A DNA stretch of 44,710 nucleotides from Lachnospiraceae bacterium (GCA_015057555.1 SVEC01000022.1:1-44710), one strand, 5' to 3'; numbered from the stretch's first letter, positions 1 to 7,246 are shown. A program made the numbers and translations. Notes: a model not told the origin generated them from the sequence alone.

Positions 1-659
1 GTCAATCAGCAACTGATTTTGGAACCATAGCCGCAGGAATGATAGACAAGTATCTGGTCAACGGCGAGGACGTAACATGGAAGATAGCCCTTGAATTCCT
101 TATGCTGGCAGGAACAGGCGTACAGCTAGGGCTGCTGACACATTCACTTACAGGCAAGCTGAGTACTACCTTTGGTGGTTCATCATTAGATGGTGGTGGC
201 GTAAGTGCGGTTACCAAGAACAAGCATGTGCAAGAACTTGCGGATGGAAATACAGCGAATACAAGTAATACTGGTGATGAGTCAGGTTTGTTTTTACCAG
301 ATGAATATTATCAAAAAATGGATGATAATATTGCGAAAGCTATGGATGCTAGGGATGCGGAGGTTGCAAGAATAAAAAATCTCAGTAAGACTAAACAAAG
401 TGAAGTTACTACTGTAGCTGCGGGCGTTGATATAAGAACTGGTGATGTGTATGTAGGTGTAAAGAATACTAAAATGTATAAAGGTAATGCTACATGTGCT
501 GAAGATATTGTGTCTAGAGGTTTGGGAGGTAATACCAATGCAAATATATTAATAACACCTGCAATTAGACCGAGAAATGGCGATGTTATTCCTGTTTGTG
601 CAAGATGCCAAACAAAATATCCTAAAAATCAATTTGTGAAAGGAACTACATTTGAATGA
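1..659 (+). CDS. RHS/polymorphic toxin, C-terminal part with deaminase-like toxin tip (5' end outside window)
   Basis: The reading frame is open from base 3, so the gene starts before the window; the ATG at 39 is internal. The first 70 or so codons match the pre-toxin region of the next RHS tip (2019-2230) almost base for base, then the sequences diverge. The unique C-terminal domain has a Cys-Ala-Glu motif (codons at 495-503) and a Pro-Val-Cys-Ala-Arg-Cys motif (591-608). These are the CxE and PCxxC-type zinc ligands of the deaminase fold, in a context like YwqJ-type toxin deaminases. Such tips are delivered to rival cells and deaminate a nucleic acid or nucleotide target; the substrate cannot be read from sequence. 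The stop codon overlaps the next start (ATGA), as expected for a toxin-immunity pair. The deaminase call rests on the motifs and on family knowledge. Confidence 0.75.
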   Translation, partial: QSATDFGTIAAGMIDKYLVNGEDVTWKIALEFLMLAGTGVQLGLLTHSLTGKLSTTFGGSSLDGGGVSAVTKNKHVQELADGNTANTSNTGDESGLFLPDEYYQKMDDNIAKAMDARDAEVARIKNLSKTKQSEVTTVAAGVDIRTGDVYVGVKNTKMYKGNATCAEDIVSRGLGGNTNANILITPAIRPRNGDVIPVCARCQTKYPKNQFVKGTTFE

Positions 660-1213
660 TTAAAGAAAATAATGGGTATTGTATGGAGTTTACTAATGAA
701 GAATTAAAATGTTATATGATAGAATATATTAACAATATAATACATAACAAAATCAAAATTAGATGCCTTTCCGAAGATGGAAATGAAATTGAAGCAAATT
801 CATCTGAAAAAATAGAAACAATTGTATTTGATGGATATGATGAAAATTTGTTTATTTCATTCTATGGAATTCATACTTCTATTTTTGTGTATGATGAGGA
901 GATAATGTTTATAGACGAACAGTCCAAAGGTACATATACATCTAGTGATGTCTACAACAATGTGGTTTTTGAAGGGGAGTTAAGAAATATGACTCATAAG
1001 GAAATGTTGCAAATGTTTGCTGATATCATAGTATGTTTTATTGATGCTACAGATGTAACAGTTACGCAATTAGAGGTCACAGAGGGCAAATATAAATCTT
1101 ATAATTATTATCAACCACACGATTTTCATATTTATGTATACAATAAGAATTTAATAAAAGATAAACGTGTGTATAAAAATATTACAATAAGTTGGAGTGA
1201 GTCGAAAAAATGA
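656..1213 (+). CDS. Putative immunity protein for the deaminase-like toxin
   Basis: This 185-residue, acidic, soluble protein has no signal peptide or membrane segment. Its ATG overlaps the toxin stop codon by four bases, so it is probably translated by coupling to the toxin. I do not recognise the family. The role as immunity protein is inferred from position: each of the three RHS tips here is followed at once by one small unrelated gene. Base composition is more AT-rich than in the RHS core, typical of horizontally exchanged tip/immunity cassettes. The last codons (Trp-Ser-Glu-Ser-Lys-Lys-stop) lie inside a 27-base sequence that recurs at 5078-5104. Confidence 0.65.
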   Translation: MIKENNGYCMEFTNEELKCYMIEYINNIIHNKIKIRCLSEDGNEIEANSSEKIETIVFDGYDENLFISFYGIHTSIFVYDEEIMFIDEQSKGTYTSSDVYNNVVFEGELRNMTHKEMLQMFADIIVCFIDATDVTVTQLEVTEGKYKSYNYYQPHDFHIYVYNKNLIKDKRVYKNITISWSESKK

Positions 1214-1219
1214 TACTCC
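1193..1219 (+). repeat. 27-base repeat, copy 1, at immunity gene 3' end
   Basis: This sequence is identical to 5078-5104. It has short inverted ends (GGAGT and ACTCC) around an A-rich centre and contains the stop codon of the upstream immunity gene. A decayed relative is visible around 3055-3079 after the second immunity gene. Confidence 0.8.
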
Positions 1220-1246
1220 TTAAATTCTAAATATAATAATTGTATA

Positions 1247-1287
1247 TGATAGTCCTGCTCTAGTTCATTCTTAGAGCAGGACTATCA
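1247..1287 (+). terminator. Hairpin after first immunity gene
   Basis: A 15-bp perfect stem (1247-1261 with 1273-1287) surrounds an 11-base loop. The right arm is followed by A residues rather than a T-run, so it is a poor canonical terminator on this strand. The same stem sequence recurs at 3110-3147, which marks it as part of the repeated inter-cassette module. Confidence 0.6.
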
Positions 1288-1321
1288 AAAAGACATTTAC
1301 CTACGACACCATTAATCGTAG

Positions 1322-2707
1322 GGTAACGGTCTTATATACGAAAATAGTAGTGAGGTAGGAGTACTTGTATACCACTACAACCATCTAGGCAGTACAACTG
1401 CAGTAACAGATGGTGAAGGTAAGCTGGTATACTCATATGACTACGGAACCTACGGCGAACTTGTATCAACAACTGAATATGGAACAATCACGCCGATAAT
1501 CAGCTTCCTGTATAACGGACAGTTAGGTGTAATGACAGATGATAACTCTTTGTATTACATGAGGTCTAGATACTACAATCCTCAGATTAAGAGATTTATC
1601 AATCAAGATGTACTAATCGGAAGTATAGGGAACAGTAACAGTCTTAATCGTTACAGCTATGTAGAGGGCAACCCTGTAAGCTACACAGACCCATTCGGAT
1701 TGTCACCTTACGGAAACTTCGGAACCTTCCTTGCTGTGATGAAGTTTATGTCACAGCTGGATATAATGTCCATTGTGCATGTAACACTGAATGTTTTGGG
1801 TGCATTACCAGGATGTACATGGCTTAATTTTATCAATGCTGGATTGTATCTTGCTGAACAAAATTATGCAGAGGCGTGTAAGTCGCTTTTGTTTGGTCTG
1901 GCTAACCTAGATTGGCTAACAGGCGCTGCAAAGTTTGCGGTGTCCATAGGTAAGTACACGGAAAACCTTGGTGTAATATTAAAGGGGATAGACCTTGGAC
2001 TGCATCTGCTGGCATGTTGTCAATCAGCGACTGACTTTGGAACCATAGCCGCAGGAATGATAGACAAGTATCTGGTCAACGGCGAGGACGTAACATGGAA
2101 GATAGCCCTTGAATTCCTTATGCTGGCAGGAACAGGTCTACAGCTGGGGCTGCTGACACATTCACTTACAGGCAAGCTGAGTACTACCTTTGGTGGTTCA
2201 TCACTAGATGGTGGAGGAATAAGTTCAGTTACTAATAGCAAACATGTGCAGGATGGTGCAGGTGGGATACAGTCAAATGATGGTTATCGTAGTGATGCTG
2301 TATTAAATTGGAAAGGTCAAGAAGTAATACTACCAGATGGGCATATAATGAGTCCAAGAGACCCTAGTTTTTCCTCAAAACCTATTACGGAATCTGGACC
2401 ATACACATCTGCTCAGAGAAATTCATTTCTGACTGGGAATTCTGCAGGAACTAAATTAGCTCCTCATCATAGACATCAAATACCAGTAAGAGATGGCGGT
2501 GTGATAGATGAAATTCCTGGTCCAGGTCACCCGAGTGGCAATCAACATACGGCTGGGTCACCAAGCAGACATCCGGCTAAATCCGTCTTTAATAATGAGC
2601 CTGGAGGAAATAAATTAAGAGCTTACGAGATTAATCAACATTGGAAGAATAAGGGAAATAGGTTGGTAGAAATTGAACCTGGAGTGTGGGTTGATCCTGG
2701 ATTTTAG
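1322..2707 (+). CDS. Orphan RHS tip with HNH-like nuclease toxin domain
   Basis: The frame is open from 1322 after an in-frame TAG, and has no plausible start until an internal ATG at 1532 that lacks a good ribosome binding site. Residues read as RHS core: the YxxLGS-type segment, then YYMRSRYYNP and the core end motif YVEGNPVSYTDPFGL. A hydrophobic pre-toxin region follows, shared with the gene at 1-659, and then a unique tip. The tip has His-His-Arg-His-Gln-Ile-Pro near 2463-2483 followed by Gly-Asn-Gln-His and Ser-Arg-His, the layout of an HNH/ββα-metal nuclease toxin. The lack of a start suggests a silent cassette expressed after recombination into a full-length RHS gene. Translation from 1532 cannot be excluded. 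Confidence 0.7.
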   Translation, partial: GNGLIYENSSEVGVLVYHYNHLGSTTAVTDGEGKLVYSYDYGTYGELVSTTEYGTITPIISFLYNGQLGVMTDDNSLYYMRSRYYNPQIKRFINQDVLIGSIGNSNSLNRYSYVEGNPVSYTDPFGLSPYGNFGTFLAVMKFMSQLDIMSIVHVTLNVLGALPGCTWLNFINAGLYLAEQNYAEACKSLLFGLANLDWLTGAAKFAVSIGKYTENLGVILKGIDLGLHLLACCQSATDFGTIAAGMIDKYLVNGEDVTWKIALEFLMLAGTGLQLGLLTHSLTGKLSTTFGGSSLDGGGISSVTNSKHVQDGAGGIQSNDGYRSDAVLNWKGQEVILPDGHIMSPRDPSFSSKPITESGPYTSAQRNSFLTGNSAGTKLAPHHRHQIPVRDGGVIDEIPGPGHPSGNQHTAGSPSRHPAKSVFNNEPGGNKLRAYEINQHWKNKGNRLVEIEPGVWVDPGF

Positions 2708-2715
2708 GAGGAAAA

Positions 2716-3051
2716 ATGAATATAAATGATTTTATTGAAAAATATGATATTGCAATAGTCGCACAAGCTAATTTAAATAATAATAAAACAATAATAATAA
2801 AAAATGATGTTCAACTTGAATCATATGATTTGTTTGAACAATTAATTCTTTTTGGGAGTATAGATAATTTGATTGAAAGTGTTAAAGGGCAAATTATGCC
2901 AAGGATTTGGGCACAAGGTAATACAAAGTGCGTGATATGTCAGCCAAATGACGAGCAAATTGTTGTATTGTTTTATCACAAATGTCTGGATGTAAAAGAT
3001 AATTACTATTATGCAAAACAGTTGGATTCTATATTGAAAGAATGTTTTTGA
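2716..3051 (+). CDS. Putative immunity protein for the HNH-like RHS tip
   Basis: This is a 111-residue soluble protein starting 8 bases after the toxin stop, with a strong AGGAGG site at 2706-2711. I do not recognise a family. Sequence features are an N-terminal helix, several short strand-like hydrophobic segments and one Cys-Val-Ile-Cys pair. Position directly behind a toxin tip and small size argue for an immunity role. It has its own ribosome binding site, so it could be made even if the upstream orphan tip is not translated; that would be useful for resisting sister cells that deploy the tip. Confidence 0.65.
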   Translation: MNINDFIEKYDIAIVAQANLNNNKTIIIKNDVQLESYDLFEQLILFGSIDNLIESVKGQIMPRIWAQGNTKCVICQPNDEQIVVLFYHKCLDVKDNYYYAKQLDSILKECF

Positions 3052-3109
3052 TTAGAGTGCATTGTGAAAAATGATACTACTAAATTTTAAAAAAATAAGA
3101 AGTAAATAT

Positions 3110-3147
3110 GATAGTCCTGTTCTATTTAATATTAGTGCAGGACTATC
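3110..3147 (+). terminator. Hairpin after second immunity gene
   Basis: A 10-bp perfect stem (3110-3119 with 3138-3147) has the same arm sequence as the hairpin at 1247-1287 but a different loop. No T-run follows. The upstream 40 bases also resemble 1201-1245, so about 85 bases are shared between the two cassette junctions. Confidence 0.55.
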
Positions 3148-3155
3148 GAATGTAG

Positions 3156-4547
3156 TATAAGACCGGCTTAAAGACTGAGACAGAAACCTACTATTATGGC
3201 AACGGTCTTATATATGAGAAGAGTAGCGAAGTAGGAGTACTTGTATACCACTACAACCATCTAGGCAGTACAACAGCGGTGACCGACAAAGATGGTGATT
3301 TAGTATACTCATATGAGTACGGAACCTACGGCGAACTCAAATCTACAACTGAATATGGAACAACCACGCCGATAATCAGATTCCTGTATAACGGACAGCT
3401 AGGTGTAGCTACGGACGAGAATGGTTTGTACTATATGCGTTCCCGTTACTATAACACTGATATAAAGAGGTTTATCAATCAGGATGTACTAATCGGAAGT
3501 ATAGGGAACAGTAACAGTCTTAATCGTTACAGCTATGTAGAGGGCAACCCTGTAAGCTACACAGACCCATTCGGACTTTCACCGTTTAGCTACATATCTG
3601 AACCATTACACAGAACCCTTGACTGGTTTGGCATGATACCGTTTGTGGGCGCAGGCTTTGACTTAATTAACGCAACTATCTACCTGATGGAAGGTAAACC
3701 AGCATATGCTTTGTTTACTGCATTCAGTAGTATAGGAATCGGAGATGGAGTTAAGTTTGTAATAAAGAACGGTAAGAAAGCATTAGCAGGCTTGACTATT
3801 ACAGGACTATTCTGCCAGACGGATGCAGGAGCTACACTCAAGATGGAGATAAGTGGCTTGACGCAGGAGTACATAACCTACCATGGCTATGACCAGATGT
3901 CAAAAACAGAGCTTGCATTAGCATTGACTTTAGAGCTGTTTATGGGAGCTAAGTCAGGGTTAGATGACTTAGATATCCAGACAAAGAAGGTAGATGTAGA
4001 TGTAGATGACTTTGTACCAGACAACGCTACAAACAAGGCTCATAAGATTGATGGCGATGATTTGGTGCCGGATAATTCTCCGACAAGTAGGGGATATTAT
4101 CAGGATAGTACTGGAAAGTGGCATAGGCCTAATGGAGAGTATGCATCAAATGCTGAGGTGGGTATAGCACCGAATAATTCAACCAATAGTACCAGTAGTA
4201 CAACCACAGGATGTCCAAATCCATACGGAAAGAAGGGTGGACCAGCTCATCAAAGTACTATAGCATCCATTCAACCAAGCAGAAGTGGTGGAACTATGGA
4301 TTATGAAAAGAAATACGTTACTCCAGATGGAAATAAAAAATATAGATATGCAGATGCTGTAGAAATGAATAATGGTCAAGTTACTAGCATTCATCAAGTT
4401 GGAAAAGTGAATAAAGATGGAACACCTGTGGTGAGAGAAAGACAGGCTATACAAGATATAATGTCGTCTCCAGATTATAAAGGGGAACCAATTTATTTTT
4501 GGCCATACAATTCCAATTCGGGACCGATTTTGATAAATTTTGAATAA
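3156..4547 (+). CDS. Orphan RHS tip with putative nuclease toxin domain
   Basis: The frame opens at 3156 after an in-frame TAG and reads directly as RHS core without a start codon; the first GTG (3279) is internal to conserved core. The core block ending at TDPFGLSP is nearly identical to that of the tip at 1322. The pre-toxin region is different, with two hydrophobic stretches (about 3630-3720 and 3780-3840). The C-terminus begins with Cys-Pro-Asn-Pro-Tyr-Gly-Lys-Lys-Gly-Gly-Pro-Ala-His-Gln near 4212, ending with a segment holding ADAV, IHQVGK and RERQAIQDI. From memory, this pattern belongs to RHS-linked toxins with a restriction-endonuclease-like fold; treat the nuclease call as moderate. 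The lack of a start again suggests a silent donor cassette. Confidence 0.68.
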   Translation, partial: YKTGLKTETETYYYGNGLIYEKSSEVGVLVYHYNHLGSTTAVTDKDGDLVYSYEYGTYGELKSTTEYGTTTPIIRFLYNGQLGVATDENGLYYMRSRYYNTDIKRFINQDVLIGSIGNSNSLNRYSYVEGNPVSYTDPFGLSPFSYISEPLHRTLDWFGMIPFVGAGFDLINATIYLMEGKPAYALFTAFSSIGIGDGVKFVIKNGKKALAGLTITGLFCQTDAGATLKMEISGLTQEYITYHGYDQMSKTELALALTLELFMGAKSGLDDLDIQTKKVDVDVDDFVPDNATNKAHKIDGDDLVPDNSPTSRGYYQDSTGKWHRPNGEYASNAEVGIAPNNSTNSTSSTTTGCPNPYGKKGGPAHQSTIASIQPSRSGGTMDYEKKYVTPDGNKKYRYADAVEMNNGQVTSIHQVGKVNKDGTPVVRERQAIQDIMSSPDYKGEPIYFWPYNSNSGPILINFE

Positions 4548-4560
4548 AAGGAGTGAGTTT

Positions 4561-5046
4561 GTGGGTAGACAAATTAATTTTTATATGAGTGAAAATGTTC
4601 AGCAGCAATTTATTTCTTTTTTACATGATAATGGGTTTGTTTTTTTGAATAATTATTCAAAAGAAGTGAACATATCAGAAATGAAAGATGTGTATAGTTT
4701 ATTCTTATATAAATGTGACTATGGTGGTATTATAATGAAATGTGATAATAGTGGAATCATGGATATTATTAAATCGCCTGTAATTGAATTAAACAAGACC
4801 ATAGTTAAAGATAATGAAAAAAAAATAATTCAGGGGAGATTATGGTTGTCACATCAATATTATGATAATAATGGAAATATTATAAGGAAGGGCAAGGAAA
4901 TAGTAAAAGAGTATGAGAAGTTGGTCCGTTGGATAAAAAAGAATGTACCATATCAAGAAATAAAAAAAGGCAAATACTTAATAAAAGAATACGCAAGTGA
5001 TGAGATAATAGATTTACAAAACCAAGGGTATGAGTATTCAATTTAA
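4561..5046 (+). CDS. Putative immunity protein for the third RHS tip
   Basis: A 161-residue soluble protein starts at GTG 4561. AAGGAG at 4548-4553 is spaced 7 bases from it, and the upstream in-frame TTG at 4540 lies inside the toxin gene and has no such site. The C-terminal part is rich in Lys and Glu (KEIVKEYEKLVRWIKKN). I do not recognise the family with certainty. The immunity role is inferred from its place directly behind the third toxin tip and from the one-toxin, one-small-gene pattern of the array. Confidence 0.65.
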   Translation: MGRQINFYMSENVQQQFISFLHDNGFVFLNNYSKEVNISEMKDVYSLFLYKCDYGGIIMKCDNSGIMDIIKSPVIELNKTIVKDNEKKIIQGRLWLSHQYYDNNGNIIRKGKEIVKEYEKLVRWIKKNVPYQEIKKGKYLIKEYASDEIIDLQNQGYEYSI

Positions 5047-5077
5047 ATTAAGTATGCTGTTTGATTATGTAATAGAG

Positions 5078-5104
5078 TGGAGTGAGTCGAAAAAATGATA
5101 CTCC
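5078..5104 (+). repeat. 27-base repeat, copy 2
   Basis: This copy is identical to 1193-1219. Here it is not inside the annotated immunity gene, which ends at 5046, but in one frame it still reads Trp-Ser-Glu-Ser-Lys-Lys-stop. It may therefore be the leftover tail of another immunity cassette, or the fixed 3' boundary of the exchange unit. Confidence 0.8.
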
Positions 5105-5118
5105 ATTTGTGGTAAAAT

Positions 5119-5349
5119 ATGCATATTAATTATAAGGAGAAAGATATGCATATGAAAACTTCAACTCGAGAGATGAAACTTAGACAAAGAATTAAGGAAC
5201 TTGAGTGTCTACTAAAGGAAAAAGAAAAGGAGCCACAGCACCAAAAAAAGATTCTGAAAGAAGAAAGAATAGGTATAGAAATTCTCAAAAAGATACCTGC
5301 ACATCTTCATTCCACCACTAGAATGAAAATGTGCAGGTATTTTAAATAA
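5119..5349 (+). pseudogene. Possible remnant of an IS3-type orfA or unrelated short ORF
   Basis: This 76-codon frame has a Lys/Glu-rich coiled-coil stretch (LRQRIKELECLLKEKEKE) like the leucine-zipper end of IS3-family OrfA proteins. It lies just before a decayed OrfB. Its last third overlaps a long hairpin (5293-5340), so that part is unlikely to be functional protein sequence. It could be a chance frame; confidence is low. Confidence 0.3.
5293..5340. terminator. Long hairpin, possible bidirectional terminator
   Basis: The arms 5293-5304 and 5329-5340 pair over 12 bp, then after a one-base bulge TTCATT and AATGAA extend the stem by six more. On the minus strand the hairpin is followed by a T-run; on the plus strand it is followed by an AT-rich stretch. 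Confidence 0.5.
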
Positions 5350-5711
5350 TAGTTCTGTATTTGAGGTTAAGAAGATGTGTCAGGTTTTGGGAGTGAAAGC
5401 GCATAAGACGCATAATGAGAGAAAACGGATTATATCCTGAGCTACATAGAAGATATAAACCGACACATAATGGTGTTATAAATGGTAAGTATTGCGAAGA
5501 TATAGTAAAGCAACAATTTTGCACTAGTAAGCTCAATGAAGTATGAGTTGGTGATATTACATATATCAAAACTATGGCTGGGTGGGTGTATCTTGCAGAT
5601 ACTAAACAGGATTTGTTTCAGGATATAGAATTGTTTTATAACTGTAAAAGAATGCATTCTTTATTGGGGTATGTAAGCCCGGTTTCATATCGTGGGAAGT
5701 TTGGCTTTTGA
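5348..5711 (+). pseudogene. Decayed IS3-family transposase (OrfB) remnant
   Basis: Pieces of an IS3-family transposase can be read across frames: an N-terminal VKKMCQVLGV segment, then a frame with MRENGLYPELHRRYKP, a TGA where the family has Trp in the rve motif, VGDITYIKTMAGWVYLAD, and finally DIELFYNCKRMHSLLGY and SPVSYR. Most of the catalytic core between the first Asp region and the C-terminus is deleted. At least one frameshift, one stop and one internal deletion make it non-functional. It marks past IS activity at the edge of the RHS array. Confidence 0.8.
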
Positions 5712-5714
5712 ACT

Positions 5715-5744
5715 AGAAGGAGATTGATATCTTCTTCTTTTTTT
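5715..5744 (+). terminator. Intrinsic terminator after the IS3 remnant
   Basis: The 10-bp stem AGAAGGAGAT / ATCTTCTTCT, with one G-U pair and a 4-base loop, is followed directly by a T-run (5739-5744). It would end transcription coming from the RHS array. Confidence 0.7.
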
Positions 5745-5802
5745 ATGGTTAAAAGCGATTTTATGTCAACTGGTTTGGGGGGCGTTTTGAGGTTTTATAA
5801 AT

Positions 5803-5836
5803 TATTTATTACATCTACATAGGGTATTTATTACAT
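5803..5836. promoter_or_regulatory. Two 12-base direct repeats, candidate operator of the XRE gene
   Basis: TATTTATTACAT occurs at 5803-5814 and 5825-5836, 22 bases apart (two helical turns), upstream of the XRE regulator gene. A second short palindrome (GAAAAA, 7 bases, TTTTTC) lies at 5842-5860. Autoregulation is inferred. Confidence 0.45.
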
Positions 5837-5901
5837 GTGGCGAAAAATGTCGAGTTTTTCTGATATTATAAGAATATGTTGTATGATATAGGAGAGAAAA
5901 C

Positions 5902-6213
5902 GTGTACGATAAAAAAAGTTGCGGGGAAAGATTGAAAAAAATAAGAACATTTAAGAGCAAAACACAGAAACAAGTATCAAATGAAACTGGAGTTTCGGTT
6001 GATACCCTGCGTAAATTAGAGCAGGGTAAGAGGGCTCCATCAGTAGGAGTTGTGGATTTGTTGGCTAATTATTATGGGGTAACTGCGGATTATATAATAT
6101 CAGGAATTGAACGACAAAATAATGATTATAATGAAAAATTTAGTGATATTCCTAAGGAAAAAAGAGCAAAGGTGGAAGAGGTTATTGATGGGATATTGGA
6201 GTTGATAAAATGA
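5902..6213 (+). CDS. XRE-family HTH transcriptional regulator
   Basis: This 103-residue protein begins at GTG 5902 behind an AGGAG site. Residues 8-65 form a Cro/C1-type helix-turn-helix domain: GERLKKIR, then TQKQVSNETGVSVDTLRKLEQGKRAPSV. A short acidic and basic helical tail follows. Such proteins repress their own and adjacent promoters, often in phages, integrative elements and defence loci. The direct repeats at 5803-5836 are a plausible binding site. It lies 180 bases left of the inverted repeat that flanks the Thoeris pair, so it may control that module or the recombinase; neither link is shown by sequence alone. Confidence 0.85.
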   Translation: MYDKKSCGERLKKIRTFKSKTQKQVSNETGVSVDTLRKLEQGKRAPSVGVVDLLANYYGVTADYIISGIERQNNDYNEKFSDIPKEKRAKVEEVIDGILELIK

Positions 6214-6394
6214 GTATAAGATGTTCTTTGTGGATTAATTAAAATTGTACGAGAATATGTGGGCTCAACTGTAGTTAAATATCATCACTGGTACAATGTG
6301 CCTATTTGTAGGACAATATAATGGGTGAAGTTTAGTTGGTGATGATGTATTATAATTTGTATAAACATTAATGATATAAAAGTCAAAAAAGATG
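6214..6394. other. Intergenic region with a partial copy of the inverted-repeat motif
   Basis: No gene was found. The 19 bases at 6319-6337 match 17 of 19 bases of 6435-6453 inside the left 98-bp repeat. Arms ATCATCAC (6281-6288) and GTGATGAT (6339-6346) could form a stem around it. No T-rich terminator follows the XRE gene, so read-through toward the Thoeris module is possible. Confidence 0.5.
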
Positions 6395-6492
6395 GATAAT
6401 ATGAGATTATCTGTTGCTTATATAATTTACGTGCTAATGGGTGATTTTTAGTTATCAATCAATTGTAGATTAATAATACAAGATTGTCGTTT
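6395..6492 (+). repeat. 98-bp inverted repeat, left copy
   Basis: Read base by base, this is the exact reverse complement of 8614-8711. It begins with the palindrome GATAATatgagATTATC and ends 28 bases before the TIR gene start. The two copies bracket thsB and thsA and nothing else. No target-site duplication is visible outside the pair. Confidence 0.95.
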
Positions 6493-6520
6493 ACACATTA
6501 TTATGGATAGGGGATGCAGA

Positions 6521-7246
6521 ATGATTTTTTTATGTTTTTCAAGTAAAGATAGATACTCAGTTGTTAAATCATGTCTTTATCATTTAAAAAATTATGGATT
6601 TGATACTTGGTATGATTACCATGAACTGATTTTAGGTGATAAAAAAACCGAAAAGAATTTTGTAAATGCAATACAGTCGTGTGATTATTTTATTATCATT
6701 TATAGCTATAATTTATTTAATAGTCCCTGCGCAGTAAAAGAGGAAGAACTTATCTATGCTGAAGCAGCAAGACGAAATGTTCCTATCTTTCCTTTATTAT
6801 ATAATATCAAATTTCATGAATTACCTGGCTATATACAAGAAAAAGTAGATAACATAATCTACAATGAAATAACTGACAATACTGGAACTATTGAACCCAT
6901 CAATCAGATTGTTGTTAAAATTCTTTTAGATGAAATGGGTTATAACGAATTCAGTTTCACACCTTTTATTAATTCATCATTATTAAATACAATCAAAGAT
7001 GTTTTTTTGAAAGATATTCTCACAGAATATCTTTCAATTTCAAAGGATAATTTTAATGCACGTATAAGTATTCTGTACTGTGTATACAAGTATATTGCAA
7101 TGAATAATGTATTGGAAGATACTCCAATACATTATTCGCAAATAATTCACTATTTATGTCATTATACAAAATTAAATATTCCATACAATCATAAGGAGTT
7201 AATAATAGCCGAGTTGATAATAATAAACTTATTAAGACTAATCTAG
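6521..7246 (+). CDS. thsB: TIR-domain protein, ThsB-like (Thoeris sensor)
   Basis: This 241-residue protein has an N-terminal TIR domain (about residues 1-125): IFLCFSSKDR as the first strand and BB-loop start, GFDTWYDYHELILGD, then SCDYFIIIYSYN and the region SPCAVKEEELIYAEAARR, whose Glu cluster (E74-E76) should hold the catalytic Glu. In Thoeris, ThsB senses infection and makes a cyclic ADP-ribose signal from NAD that activates ThsA. The remaining 115 residues are helical and unassigned. I chose ATG 6521 because AGGGGAT at 6509-6515 precedes it; ATG 6503 has no such site. Its 3' end overlaps convergent thsA by 9 bases. The function follows from the TIR fold and its ThsA neighbour. Confidence 0.85.
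   Translation: MIFLCFSSKDRYSVVKSCLYHLKNYGFDTWYDYHELILGDKKTEKNFVNAIQSCDYFIIIYSYNLFNSPCAVKEEELIYAEAARRNVPIFPLLYNIKFHELPGYIQEKVDNIIYNEITDNTGTIEPINQIVVKILLDEMGYNEFSFTPFINSSLLNTIKDVFLKDILTEYLSISKDNFNARISILYCVYKYIAMNNVLEDTPIHYSQIIHYLCHYTKLNIPYNHKELIIAELIIINLLRLI

Noticed and set aside
6503..6520. Upstream ATG of the TIR gene at 6503
   Set aside because: No ribosome binding site before it, whereas AGGGGAT sits correctly before ATG 6521, and the TIR fold begins right there.
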